DNA of 31,470 nucleotides from Actinomyces sp. (lineage in GTDB: Bacteria; Actinomycetota; Actinomycetes; Actinomycetales; Actinomycetaceae): NCBI RefSeq assembly GCF_030530635.1, contig NZ_JAUMUL010000042.1:1-31470 (forward strand), given 5' to 3'. Under the pieces are notes generated by a model. It worked only from the letters and a program-made list of their open reading frames with translations, made no database searches and was not told the origin of the DNA. Positions 15,831-23,941 of this stretch are shown in pieces. Both the position numbers and the translations under genes were made by a program. Each line of letters begins with the position of its first letter. Position 1 is the stretch's first letter.

Positions 15831-16587
15831 GACAAAACCCCCTTGATCGAAAACAACTCGGAGTGAGTGGAGATGAACCTGACTTCCATTCGGGCATTTC
15901 TTTCAGATCGGGTGTGAGTGCTGCCGATGCTGTGGGCTCCGCACCGGTCGTCGTCGCTGACAGGAATAAGTGTACCCACCGGCCCTGGTGCTACACCATC
16001 GGCTCAAGGACTGAGTCTTATCAGACTTAAGGTGGAGATTCTCCAGGGTTACGCATCGTCCGGATGGTCCTGAATGCTGAGACCAGGCCCGTTCCACCGC
16101 ACGGGTGACCTGAGGGTGAGCGATGGAGGCGGTGAGAACACGGTCGCCGCGGGCGAGGCCCCGCCCGATCCGCCAGACCCCGATGAAGAGTTTCGGACGT
16201 ACAGCGGCGCAGTCGCGGCCCGAGCGCATGACTCACCCGGCAGCCGGCCCACCCGGCGCAAGACCCGGCACCCAGTCGCCACTGCGCTGGCGTGCCCAGG
16301 GGCGCCGACAGCCCGTCGACACCATATGGCGAGGCCCTCGGGCCGGGCTCATACCCGGCCCGAGGGCCTTCGTCAGTGAGGGGCTCCGCACCCGGGTTCC
16401 CACATCCGGGGGAGCGCCCTCCTTCGCCAGAACGTCCGACCCAGGCTCCCTAATACCCGGGGCGAACTCGAGCCGAACCGGTCACCGGGTTCCCCAACCC
16501 TCGCGGTCCGCCTCGTCCAGCGGCAAGACCCATATAACCCTGCTCATCTGAAAAGCCACCCCGCTGCACCTGAGAAAACCATGGGAA
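15831..16587. other. 757-bp intergenic region without a recognised gene
   Basis: The part next to 15830 holds the exporter ribosome binding site and presumably its promoter. Reading frames on both strands (for example 16074-16379 + and 15903-16229 -) are Arg/Pro-rich or lack recognisable domains, and I do not accept them as genes. A strong hairpin is at 16332-16369. A small RNA could be encoded here, but no known RNA family (RNase P, tmRNA, SRP RNA) was recognised. Confidence 0.5.
16332..16369. terminator. Perfect 16-bp stem-loop
   Basis: AGGCCCTCGGGCCGGG (16332-16347) pairs perfectly with 16354-16369 around the loop CTCATA. It is a very stable, terminator-like structure usable from both strands. 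The nearest upstream gene is the AI-2E family gene (-), ending 219 bp away; alternatively it ends an unseen plus-strand transcript. Confidence 0.65.
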
Positions 16588-17820
16588 TTACGAGCGGGCG
16601 GCCGCCTCCGCCACCGCCTCGGCGTCGTCCTCCTCCATCTCCCCGGCAGCGTCGTCCGTTCCTCCGGCGCCCTCGTCGTCCGTCTCCCCGGCACCATCAT
16701 CCGGCTCGACCTCGCCATCGCCAGGCTCCTGGCCAGCATCCACCGGCTCCGAGCCGGCATCGTCCACATCCGTATCCCCGGCGGACAGGAACACGTTCAA
16801 CCACCGCGAGCGAGAGTCGGAGTCCACCAGCAGCGACTTGAAGAACAGTGTCAGCGGCACAGCCAGGATCGTGCCCAGCCCCCCAATGATCTGGCTCCAG
16901 AACAGCAGGGACATGAAGGTCGTCGTCGTGTTCAGACCCACCGCATCACCGGTGAACTTCGGCTGGATGAGCGATTGGATGACGAAGTTCAACGCACTGT
17001 AGGCCACGATCACCCACAGCGCCGTCCACGGCCCGGAGTCCACCAACCCGATCAGGGCCGGCGGAATCACGCCGAGCACGAAGCCGATATTGGGGATGTA
17101 GTTGGTGATGAAGGAGACCACACCCCAGGTCACTGCCATCGGCACGTCCAGGAACCACAGGGCGATCACATCCAGCACCGCGACGATCAGACCGAAAACG
17201 GTCGACACCAGCCAGTAGGAGCGCACCGACGCGGCGAAGCCGTTCAGGGCGGAGGCCACGCCCGGACGCAGGCGGCTCAGGGCACGCGAACGCGCCTCAA
17301 TGCGGGAAGTGTCGAACATCAAGAACACAACCGCCAGTCCCATCACACTCAGCACCGTGCCCACATTCGACAACTGTCCGAGCAGCGACTGGGCCACCGA
17401 AACGATCCGGTCGGTGTTCATGGACCGCGAGACCTGATCGACCAGAGCCGTCTCGTCCACGCCTGCGCGCTCCAGCAGAGAACGCAAGTTGTCCCAAATG
17501 GAGGCGAACTTCGCGGAGTAGTTCGGCAGGGTCTCGATCAGTTGCGCCACAGCCACACCCAGGGCGCCGAACAGCCCGATGACGAAGGTGAAGATGATGA
17601 AGATGGCGACCACGGCGGACACCGGCCGCGGCACGTGGTGCCGGGTCGCCCAGCTGACCAGGGGCCGCACCGTGATCACCAGCGTCAGGGCGAAGAATGC
17701 CGGCCCGAACAGGGACCGGACATAGTACAGACCCGCGCAGCCGATCACGAGTACGGCGATTACAAGGGCAATCGATTCGCCCTGGGAGCGGCCTGCCGCC
17801 GCCTCACGTGCGTCACTCAT
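16588..17820 (-). CDS. AI-2E family transporter (TqsA/PerM-like)
   Basis: A 410-residue membrane protein of the AI-2 exporter family. About eight helices occur between residues 15 and 330, with the hydrophilic domain after helix 3 (LIETLPNYSAKF...ERAGVD) and the conserved FITNYIPNIGFVLGVIPPALIGL and LNFVIQSLIQPKFTG segments. Members export autoinducer-2 or act as Na+/H+-type exchangers; the exact role cannot be read here. The last 65 or so residues are a highly acidic Asp/Glu/Gly/Ala tail, unusual for the family. ATG 17820 has AAGGA 8 nt upstream; a start at 17847 would include this site. Confidence 0.85.
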   Translation of the reverse strand: MSDAREAAAGRSQGESIALVIAVLVIGCAGLYYVRSLFGPAFFALTLVITVRPLVSWATRHHVPRPVSAVVAIFIIFTFVIGLFGALGVAVAQLIETLPNYSAKFASIWDNLRSLLERAGVDETALVDQVSRSMNTDRIVSVAQSLLGQLSNVGTVLSVMGLAVVFLMFDTSRIEARSRALSRLRPGVASALNGFAASVRSYWLVSTVFGLIVAVLDVIALWFLDVPMAVTWGVVSFITNYIPNIGFVLGVIPPALIGLVDSGPWTALWVIVAYSALNFVIQSLIQPKFTGDAVGLNTTTTFMSLLFWSQIIGGLGTILAVPLTLFFKSLLVDSDSRSRWLNVFLSAGDTDVDDAGSEPVDAGQEPGDGEVEPDDGAGETDDEGAGGTDDAAGEMEEDDAEAVAEAAARS

Positions 17821-17937
17821 AAGCTCATCCTTGCACGCGGTCCGCACCGTCCAGACACGGCGGGCCGGTCCTGCGGGTCACACCGGCATTGCTGCCGCTC
17901 CCCCACCCGGGATAATCGCACTCACCATTGCTGACGC

Positions 17938-17978
17938 CGGTCCGCCCCGCCCCTCCCAAGGGCCGCCGGGCCGGACCG
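17938..17978 (-). terminator. Weak hairpin after the response regulator
   Basis: CGGTCCG (17938-17944) and CGGACCG (17972-17978) can pair 7 bp across a GC-rich loop, starting 8 nt beyond the response regulator stop on the minus strand. It plausibly ends the DASS-HK-RR operon. Confidence 0.3.
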
Positions 17979-17986
17979 ACCTCCGC

Positions 17987-18457
17987 TCAGCGCAGCGCCT
18001 CCATGGCACGCACCCGGTCCAGGGCCCGCAGATGCGGCAGCGGATCGACGCCGACCTCGAGCACGAAATCGGTCAGCTGGTCGCGTACGGTCTGCTGAAG
18101 TCGAGCAGGATCCCACGGTTTGGCAATGTAGTGATCCAGGCCGGCGTCATTGACGGCACGGATCGTGTCGGCCTGGTCCGCCTGACCGGTCACCAGCACC
18201 TTCCGCGCGGCAGCCGTGCGCGCCTCAGTGTTCATGTCCACCAGCATGTCGACGCCGGTGCGGCCCGGCATACGGTGATCGGCCAGCACCAGCGCGAGCA
18301 GATCGCCGTCTTCATCAATGTCGGCGACGGCCTCCCAGGCGTCGGCGACGTCCTCGGCCGGCTCAATGCGGACGACGTCGGAAAAGCTGCTCAGGTCGCC
18401 GACGACGGCATCGCGGACCTCCGGCTCGTCCTCAACAACCAGGATGGCGAGTTTCAT
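17987..18457 (-). CDS. Single-domain response regulator
   Basis: A 156-residue CheY-like receiver without an output domain. Acidic residues Glu9-Asp10-Glu11, phospho-acceptor Asp60 (LVLADHRMPG), Thr90 (VLVTGQ) and Lys113 in the motif IAKPWD are all present. The C-terminal 30 residues form an extra helical tail. ATG 18457 overlaps the kinase TGA (ATGA), so the pair is translationally coupled and the kinase is its obvious partner. With no DNA-binding domain it must act by protein contact or relay, or hand phosphate to another protein. Confidence 0.92.
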   Translation of the reverse strand: MKLAILVVEDEPEVRDAVVGDLSSFSDVVRIEPAEDVADAWEAVADIDEDGDLLALVLADHRMPGRTGVDMLVDMNTEARTAAARKVLVTGQADQADTIRAVNDAGLDHYIAKPWDPARLQQTVRDQLTDFVLEVGVDPLPHLRALDRVRAMEALR

Positions 18458-20622
18458 GACTTCTCCTTCGATGACCGCGACCGCTTATGCGGCCGCTTTC
18501 GCGACTTCTTGACCGATTTCCCGCTGGACGGCTGGTGCGGATCCTTATGTGCTCGCCCCGCCGACTCGTCGAACGGGGCCGGATCCGCAGCCACCGCGCC
18601 GGTGGGCAGCACCACGGTAACGCGGGTGCGCCCGGGCTCGGAGTCCACCGCGATAGAACCGTCGTGGGCGTCCACCACGCTCTTGGCCAGTCCCATGCCC
18701 AGACCCAGCCCGAAGCGCACCTGACCGTGTTTAGTGGTGAAACGCGGCTCGAAGATGCGCGGCAGGATATCCGCAGCGATGCCCGGGCCGTTGTCCTCCA
18801 CCCGCACTCGTACTCCACCCATAACCGGGGTGATCCGCACCATGACTCGGGGCCGGGGCGGCGTTGTACCGGCATCCGCAGCCTCCTTCGCCTGCGCGGC
18901 CAGGGCGTCGGCGGCGTTGGATAGGATATTGGTCCACACCTGCACCAGTTCGCCCGCGTGGCCGGGAACAGGTGGGATGGCCCCCGGCTCCGCCGGGTAG
19001 TCCCGCTCCACCTCCACGGCCACTGCCTCCAGGCGGTGGGCGGTCAGACGCAGGGCATCCTCAACGACCTCCCGCAGGTCGAGGTCGATCATATCCTCGC
19101 CGTCGGGGCGCACATAGGTGGACAGGCTGGCGACCAGCCCACTGATACGGTCGGTGGCCAATCGCATATTGCGTTCGGAACGACCGATGGATGCCGCCCC
19201 CTCAACGGTCGCCAGGCGCCCGGAGTCGGCGGCCAACGCGCGGATCGTGTCCGGATCGGCGTCGTCGTCGAAGCCCGCGGCCACGAGCCGCCGGGCCAGT
19301 TCCCGATCCCCGAGGATTTGTTCCAACCGCTTGCGGGCGGCGCGCTCGGCGCGCGTGGAGGCGGCCGGCCGGGTGCGTGCCGCTGCCGCCACCCGGCTGA
19401 TCGTCCCGCCGTCGGGATGAGTGGCGAGCACCGCCGCCAGATCCTCACGCAGATGGTCCCCGGAGCGTTCGAGCGCAGCCACGGGGTTGTTCAACTCGTG
19501 GGCAATACCGGCGGCCAGCTCACCAAGGGTGGCGAAACGCTCCTGGGCCAGCAACTCCAGACGGGCCTGCTCCAATTCGGTCAGCGCCTCCTGCACCTGA
19601 ATGCGTTCCGCATCCAGGGCCGCCGCCAACTCGATCTTCTCCACCTGCAGGATCTCAGAACGGGCCAAGCGCTTGGTCAGGGATCGGATGATCAGGGCGG
19701 CCAGCACCTGCTCGGTGACCGGGTTCTCCCGCAGCGCCCGGTCCATTTGCTCAATCGACAGCAGGATCAGTTCCACATCCGTGGTCGTGGTGGCAGTCAC
19801 AAAGGCGCGGCCATGGCTGGCCAGGGACACCAGACCGATGATGCGGCCAGTGGTGGCGTGGTGGAGGGTGACCTCACCGACTGGGGTGTCGCGAGTCAGG
19901 GCGACCGAGCCGGCAATCACAACATACACACTGTCGACGACCTGACCCTGGTGGGTCAGGCGCACCCCGGCCGGCAGCCGCAGGCGGGGACGCGGACCCA
20001 GCACCTGCTCACAGGCAGCGATCAACTCTGCGGTCAGCGCATCGGAATGGCGGGTGAGCGCCTCCAGTAGTGGAGAATGGCCGTTCAAGGCGCCGTCCTG
20101 TCGGCGGCGAGGATCGTCCTGCGGCAAGTGGTCACGCATCCAACGGCGGATCTGCGCCCGCGCCCGATCCCCGATCGCACCGGGCGTCCAAGGCACGGCA
20201 ACAACCTCACGCACCAGGTCCTCGTCTATCGCTCGCCCCAGATCGCGCAGTTCGGCCCGTTCCGTAAGCAGCACCAGCCGGGCCGTGGCCAGGGCCGGAT
20301 AATGGGCGACGGCGGCGGCGACGTCGTCCAGGCTGCCGACCTCGTCGGTGGCAATTATCAGGGCCACCGTCGCCGCTCCGGCCGGTGCGACCTCTCCGGC
20401 ATTGACCGCCACCGCCTCCGCCTCGCCGTGGTCCGCCCACCGGAACAGCTCGGCCAGGGTGCGCACCCGCACCACCTCGGCCAGGGTGCGCACCGCCGGA
20501 GCGACTTCATGGGCCGCCTGAGTGCCGAGCGACGTCGGTGAAACCACGGCGACCACCAGCGGCCTCGGCGGCGTGGCGGTACCCGTGGCGTCAATGGAGG
20601 GCGTGCCGGGGGCGGTACTCAC
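18454..20622 (-). CDS. Multi-domain soluble histidine kinase with cNMP-binding-like domain
   Basis: A 722-residue kinase without membrane helices. In order: residues 20-165, a receiver-like fold ending VVAVPWTPG but lacking the phospho-acceptor Asp and Lys; about 205-320, a cyclic-nucleotide-binding-like domain (HQGQVVDSVYVVIAGSVALT) whose usual phosphate-binding Glu is Leu264; about 325-365, a coiled coil; the H-box GELAAGIAHELNNP with His375; an about 90-residue insert (400-485) before the second dimerisation helix; then the ATPase with N-box Asn569, DNGPGI (610-615), FEPRFTT and GLGLGMGLA. A Lys/Arg/Ser tail ends the protein. GTG 20622 overlaps the transporter stop and the kinase stop overlaps the regulator ATG, so all three are coupled. 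The input signal is unknown. Confidence 0.9.
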   Translation of the reverse strand: MSTAPGTPSIDATGTATPPRPLVVAVVSPTSLGTQAAHEVAPAVRTLAEVVRVRTLAELFRWADHGEAEAVAVNAGEVAPAGAATVALIIATDEVGSLDDVAAAVAHYPALATARLVLLTERAELRDLGRAIDEDLVREVVAVPWTPGAIGDRARAQIRRWMRDHLPQDDPRRRQDGALNGHSPLLEALTRHSDALTAELIAACEQVLGPRPRLRLPAGVRLTHQGQVVDSVYVVIAGSVALTRDTPVGEVTLHHATTGRIIGLVSLASHGRAFVTATTTTDVELILLSIEQMDRALRENPVTEQVLAALIIRSLTKRLARSEILQVEKIELAAALDAERIQVQEALTELEQARLELLAQERFATLGELAAGIAHELNNPVAALERSGDHLREDLAAVLATHPDGGTISRVAAAARTRPAASTRAERAARKRLEQILGDRELARRLVAAGFDDDADPDTIRALAADSGRLATVEGAASIGRSERNMRLATDRISGLVASLSTYVRPDGEDMIDLDLREVVEDALRLTAHRLEAVAVEVERDYPAEPGAIPPVPGHAGELVQVWTNILSNAADALAAQAKEAADAGTTPPRPRVMVRITPVMGGVRVRVEDNGPGIAADILPRIFEPRFTTKHGQVRFGLGLGMGLAKSVVDAHDGSIAVDSEPGRTRVTVVLPTGAVAADPAPFDESAGRAHKDPHQPSSGKSVKKSRKRPHKRSRSSKEKS

Positions 20623-22058
20623 AGCATCCCCAAAACCGACCAGAACAGGGGCATTACCAGCACCAGAACCACGGTTCCGGCGATGCCGACGATCATGCCC
20701 ATCCGAGCCATATCGCCGGTGGCAATCTCCCCGGTGGCGTAGGCGATCGCATTCGGGGGGGTGGAGATCGGCAGGCTCATGCCCAGCGAGCAGGCCAAGG
20801 CCAACACCACGGCGATCGTCACCGGCTCCAGTCCGTCCACACCCGTCGCCAATCCCATGGCCAGCGGCACCAGCAGGTTACAGGCGGCGGAGTTGGAGAT
20901 GACGTTGGACAGGGCCAGGCCGAGCACTCCCATGAGCACCACCACCGCCAGGGCCGGCATGGCGGTCCAGTTGAACAGGCTGAGGATCCACTCATCCAGT
21001 CCGGTGGCGCCCACGCCGTCGCCCAACGCAATTCCTCCCGACACCAGCCACAACACGTCCCAGGACAGCCCGGCCAGATCCTTGCCGGTCATCACCCGAG
21101 TCACCAGCATGGCGACGATGGCCAGGAAGCCGATTACGTTGGCGCTCAGGCCGTGCAGGGACTCGGTCATCCAGGCCAGGATGGTTACCCCGGCGATGAC
21201 GTAGAACATCACAGCCCGGCGATCGGTATACCACTCCGCCCGCATATCCAATTCGATGGCCAGCCCGCCGGGCAGGAACACGACGCAGATCAGCAGCCAG
21301 GCCCCCACCAGGATCACCAGCATCAGCGGAATAGACATCAGCATCCAGTCCAGGAAGCTGATGGCGTGACCGGCCTCCGTCAGCGCTCCCAGGGCGATGG
21401 CGTTGGGGGGTGTGCCTACAGGGGTCCCCATGCCGCCCACATTCGCCGCCAGTGGGATCGACAGGGCCAGGCCGGTGCGTGGCTTTCCCTCCGGCAGTGC
21501 GCCGAGCACCGGGATGACCACGGCGAACATGGTGGCGGTGGTGGCCGTATTGGACATGAACATGCTCAGCACCGCGGTAATGACCATCAGCCCCAACACG
21601 GTGCGGCGCACGGATCCGGTAAAAGGTTTGATCAGGACGGCGGCGAGGTTCTTGTCCAGGTGGAACTTCTCCGAGCCGTCGGCGATGAGGAAACCGCCTA
21701 GGAACAGGACGATCACGGGGTTGGCCAGGGCCGCGAAGAAGGAGGAGTAGGCGGTGGCGTCCTCCGGGACTGGCAGGACCGCCTGATCGGAGATGAGCAG
21801 GACCTCCAGCCCGATCACCAGGACGGCGGTGGCCACCAAGGGGATCGCCTCAGTGACCCACAGCACGATGGCGAGCAGGAAGATGGACAGCATCCGCTCA
21901 CCCATCGGATCCAGGTCCGGCACGTCGACGACCAGTGGCACCACGAATACAACCAGAGCCAGAAGCAGACCGATAATCTGTTTACGAGACAGCGGCGCAA
22001 GGCGATCGGGCACCCGAGGACGCGGGCGGTTGGCAGCGGGGCGCGTGCGCGCGGGCAT
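20619..22058 (-). CDS. DASS (SLC13) family Na+/dicarboxylate-type transporter
   Basis: A 479-residue divalent anion:Na+ symporter homologue with about 11 helices. Both family motifs are doubled as expected for the two pseudo-symmetric halves: SNT (169-171) with GTPPNA (215-220), and SNS (388-390) with STPPNA (432-437). Likely substrates are succinate, malate, citrate or sulfate; the sequence does not choose. The start is ATG 22058 with a strong AGGAGGATCC site. Its stop overlaps the kinase start (GTGA), which ties uptake to the two-component pair. TAGGAT at 22116-22121 (-) may be the -10 box. Confidence 0.9.
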   Translation of the reverse strand: MPARTRPAANRPRPRVPDRLAPLSRKQIIGLLLALVVFVVPLVVDVPDLDPMGERMLSIFLLAIVLWVTEAIPLVATAVLVIGLEVLLISDQAVLPVPEDATAYSSFFAALANPVIVLFLGGFLIADGSEKFHLDKNLAAVLIKPFTGSVRRTVLGLMVITAVLSMFMSNTATTATMFAVVIPVLGALPEGKPRTGLALSIPLAANVGGMGTPVGTPPNAIALGALTEAGHAISFLDWMLMSIPLMLVILVGAWLLICVVFLPGGLAIELDMRAEWYTDRRAVMFYVIAGVTILAWMTESLHGLSANVIGFLAIVAMLVTRVMTGKDLAGLSWDVLWLVSGGIALGDGVGATGLDEWILSLFNWTAMPALAVVVLMGVLGLALSNVISNSAACNLLVPLAMGLATGVDGLEPVTIAVVLALACSLGMSLPISTPPNAIAYATGEIATGDMARMGMIVGIAGTVVLVLVMPLFWSVLGML

Positions 22059-22155
22059 GGATCCTCCTCATGGCACCCGATGGTCCGGGGGCCGGCCTCG
22101 GTGCCGGGTGGTGGCATCCTATGTGAAGCGCAGCGCAAATGTCGGGAATGGGGTT

Positions 22156-23061
22156 TCACAGCAGTTGTTCCAGCCAGGGGTCCACGGCCGCCCAGAACCC
22201 CTCGGGGCGGGTACGGCGCACATCATGGCCCGCCCCCGGAACCAGTGCGGTGTCGACGTGCGGGTTGGCAATGCGGGAGAGAACCTCCAGGCCCGCGGGG
22301 CCCACGCGGGCCGCGCCGGGGCGGTCGCCGGTGACCAGGAGCGTAGGCACTTTCAAAGCCGCCATCGCCTCCTCCCACCGTACCGGCGGCGCAACCACGC
22401 CGATGTCCAACAGCGCCGGGTCTACCCGCTGGCTAGCCCATACACCCGCGACGGCCTCACCATCGGGTATGTCCGGTTCGGCCAGAGCGCGGGCCACGGC
22501 GCCGGGCAGATCGGAGAGTTCGGCCGCCAGAGCGCGCTTGCGGGCGGCACCTCGCTCACGTAACTCCTGCGGGCTGCGGGAGCCGTACCGGGCCGGGTCC
22601 AACAAGACCACCCCCGCGACCAGTTCCGGGCGGCGGGCGGCCACGACCATGGCGGTGGCCGCCCCCATGGAGTGACCAATGAGCACCGGGGCTCCGGATT
22701 TCGCGCCGTCGGGTCCCGACTGGTTCCCGGTGAACGTCTCACCACCGGACTCAGTGGGAAGTGAAGAGCCCGATTCGCCGTCAGGCCGGGGCGGCGCAGC
22801 GGACCTCGAAGGACATACCTCCTCAAGGAGGTCGACCACGTCATCGACCAGCACTTCCCCGGCGCGGGCCAGCTCAGCGAGCGTCCAGCGCGGGGACAGG
22901 CCGTGGCCGCGGGCGTCGGCCGCAATGACGCGGTAGCCCCGGTCTACCCAATGGTCAATGGCCTCCGCCTGGGACACGGCGGAGCCGGTGATGCCATGGA
23001 GGAGGACAAGGGTCGGGGCGGCGGCGGGACCGGCGACGATGCGGGCCAGAGGTGTGCTCAT
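22156..23061 (-). CDS. Alpha/beta hydrolase
   Basis: A 301-residue alpha/beta-hydrolase fold protein. LLHGITGS at 20-27 gives the oxyanion region, ADARGHGLS is the typical strand-4 turn, GHSMG has nucleophile Ser131, and GAGHD (His279) supplies the catalytic His. A hydrophilic insert of about 40 residues (84-124) lies just before the nucleophile strand. Without signal peptide it is cytoplasmic. The substrate is unknown. It diverges from luxS with only 38 bp between the starts and lies 97 bp upstream of the DASS operon on the same strand. Confidence 0.85.
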   Translation of the reverse strand: MSTPLARIVAGPAAAPTLVLLHGITGSAVSQAEAIDHWVDRGYRVIAADARGHGLSPRWTLAELARAGEVLVDDVVDLLEEVCPSRSAAPPRPDGESGSSLPTESGGETFTGNQSGPDGAKSGAPVLIGHSMGAATAMVVAARRPELVAGVVLLDPARYGSRSPQELRERGAARKRALAAELSDLPGAVARALAEPDIPDGEAVAGVWASQRVDPALLDIGVVAPPVRWEEAMAALKVPTLLVTGDRPGAARVGPAGLEVLSRIANPHVDTALVPGAGHDVRRTRPEGFWAAVDPWLEQLL

Positions 23062-23087
23062 AGCGCCATTGTGGTCTCGAACCCGGC

Positions 23088-23093
23088 TAGGGT
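23088..23093 (+). promoter_or_regulatory. Candidate leaderless -10 box of luxS
   Basis: TAGGGT is followed by exactly 6 nt before ATG 23100. This is the spacing seen when transcription starts at the A of the start codon. It also supports ATG 23100 over ATG 23115. Confidence 0.45.
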
Positions 23094-23099
23094 GAAGAC

Positions 23100-23567
23100 A
23101 TGGACAGGCATCGTATGAACGTGGAGTCCTTCAACCTCGACCACACCAAGGTGGCGGCGCCGTTCGTGCGCATAGCCGACCGCAAGCGGCTGCCGGGCGG
23201 CGACGAGCTGATCAAATACGATGTGCGCTTGCGCCAACCTAACCGGGAGCACCTGGAGATGCGGACCGTGCACTCGATCGAGCATCTGACCGCCGAGCTG
23301 ATGCGCAACCACACCGACCGGCTCATCGACTGGGGGCCGATGGGTTGCCAGACCGGGTTCTACGCGCTGACGCTCGGGCTGGAGCCGGAGGAGTTCCTGC
23401 CCCTACTGGAGGCGACCTTCCGGGACATCCTGGAGGCGACGGAGGTTCCCGCCGCCAACCAGGTGCAGTGCGGCTGGGGCGCTAACCATTCGTTGGAGGG
23501 CGCCCAGGAGGCGGTGCGGAACTTCCTGGACCGCCGCGACCAGTGGGAGACAGTGTTCGCCAACTAG
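23100..23567 (+). CDS. luxS: S-ribosylhomocysteine lyase LuxS
   Basis: LuxS cleaves S-ribosylhomocysteine to homocysteine and DPD, the precursor of autoinducer-2 (EC 4.4.1.21). The 155-residue length is normal. The metal site HSIEH at 58-62 (His58, His62) and Cys124 in CGWGANHSLEGAQ are present, as are the catalytic Cys83 (MGCQTGFY) and Glu61. The N-terminus MNVESFNLDHTKVAAPFVR is the family standard; ATG 23115 would give exactly that start, while ATG 23100 adds five residues and fits the -10 box. It works directly after the nucleosidase encoded at 24815. Confidence 0.97.
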   Translation: MDRHRMNVESFNLDHTKVAAPFVRIADRKRLPGGDELIKYDVRLRQPNREHLEMRTVHSIEHLTAELMRNHTDRLIDWGPMGCQTGFYALTLGLEPEEFLPLLEATFRDILEATEVPAANQVQCGWGANHSLEGAQEAVRNFLDRRDQWETVFAN

Positions 23568-23579
23568 ATTCCAGTAGAA

Positions 23580-23715
23580 AAGTGTCCATCGGTGACCACT
23601 TTGACCTCCATCGGCATGATGACCGAATCGACGTTGGTGTAGTTGCAACGATTTAAGCCAGTTTCTTCCAGATACTGGGGCACATCTCCACCAAACTGGT
23701 CACCGATGGACACTT
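23580..23715. mobile_element. MITE-like element with 19-bp perfect terminal inverted repeats
   Basis: AAGTGTCCATCGGTGACCA at 23580-23598 is perfectly repeated in inverse at 23697-23715, and after one mismatch four more bases (TTTG) pair. The 98-bp interior has no transposase coding. CCATCGG recurs near the left end (23587 and 23608), as subterminal binding sites often do. It is either a miniature inverted-repeat element or an IS with its centre deleted. No clear target-site duplication is visible. It begins 13 nt after the luxS stop and may also act as its terminator. Confidence 0.7.
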
Positions 23716-23854
23716 CTGAGTTCGCGAACACCCGCTGACCTTCAAGTCAAGGCCCGACGGGGCCCAAGACCCAGTGGGCGCGGCCCATGCGCAAGCGCCG
23801 GTGCCTACACGACAGGACCTAAGCGGGCTGTCAATAGCGTGAGCCGACCCACCT

Positions 23855-23890
23855 TGTGGATAAACCACTTTCCGCAACAGGTTATCCACA
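23855..23890. promoter_or_regulatory. Two perfect DnaA boxes in inverted orientation
   Basis: TGTGGATAA (23855-23863) and TTATCCACA (23882-23890) are perfect DnaA boxes facing each other across 18 bp. They lie 52 bp before the start of the AbiEi/DUF559-like gene. They could be a DnaA-binding site or simply a short inverted repeat used by another protein. There is no AT-rich unwinding region or dnaA/dnaN nearby, so this is not oriC. Confidence 0.55.
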
Positions 23891-23941
23891 GGCTGGGTAC
23901 TCGGCATTGTCAGCTGCACCTGCCCAGTCGATGCTCACTCC

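Noticed and set aside
15903..16229. Possible 108-residue gene on the minus strand
   Set aside because: No domain, no good ribosome binding site and no conserved motif; kept only as part of the unexplained gap.
20538..21701. Long plus-strand open frame (387 codons)
   Set aside because: It is opposite the kinase and DASS genes and is composed of His/Gln/Arg-rich shadow sequence.
23855..23890. Chromosomal origin of replication
   Set aside because: Only two DnaA boxes, no AT-rich unwinding element, and no dnaA, dnaN or gyr genes nearby.
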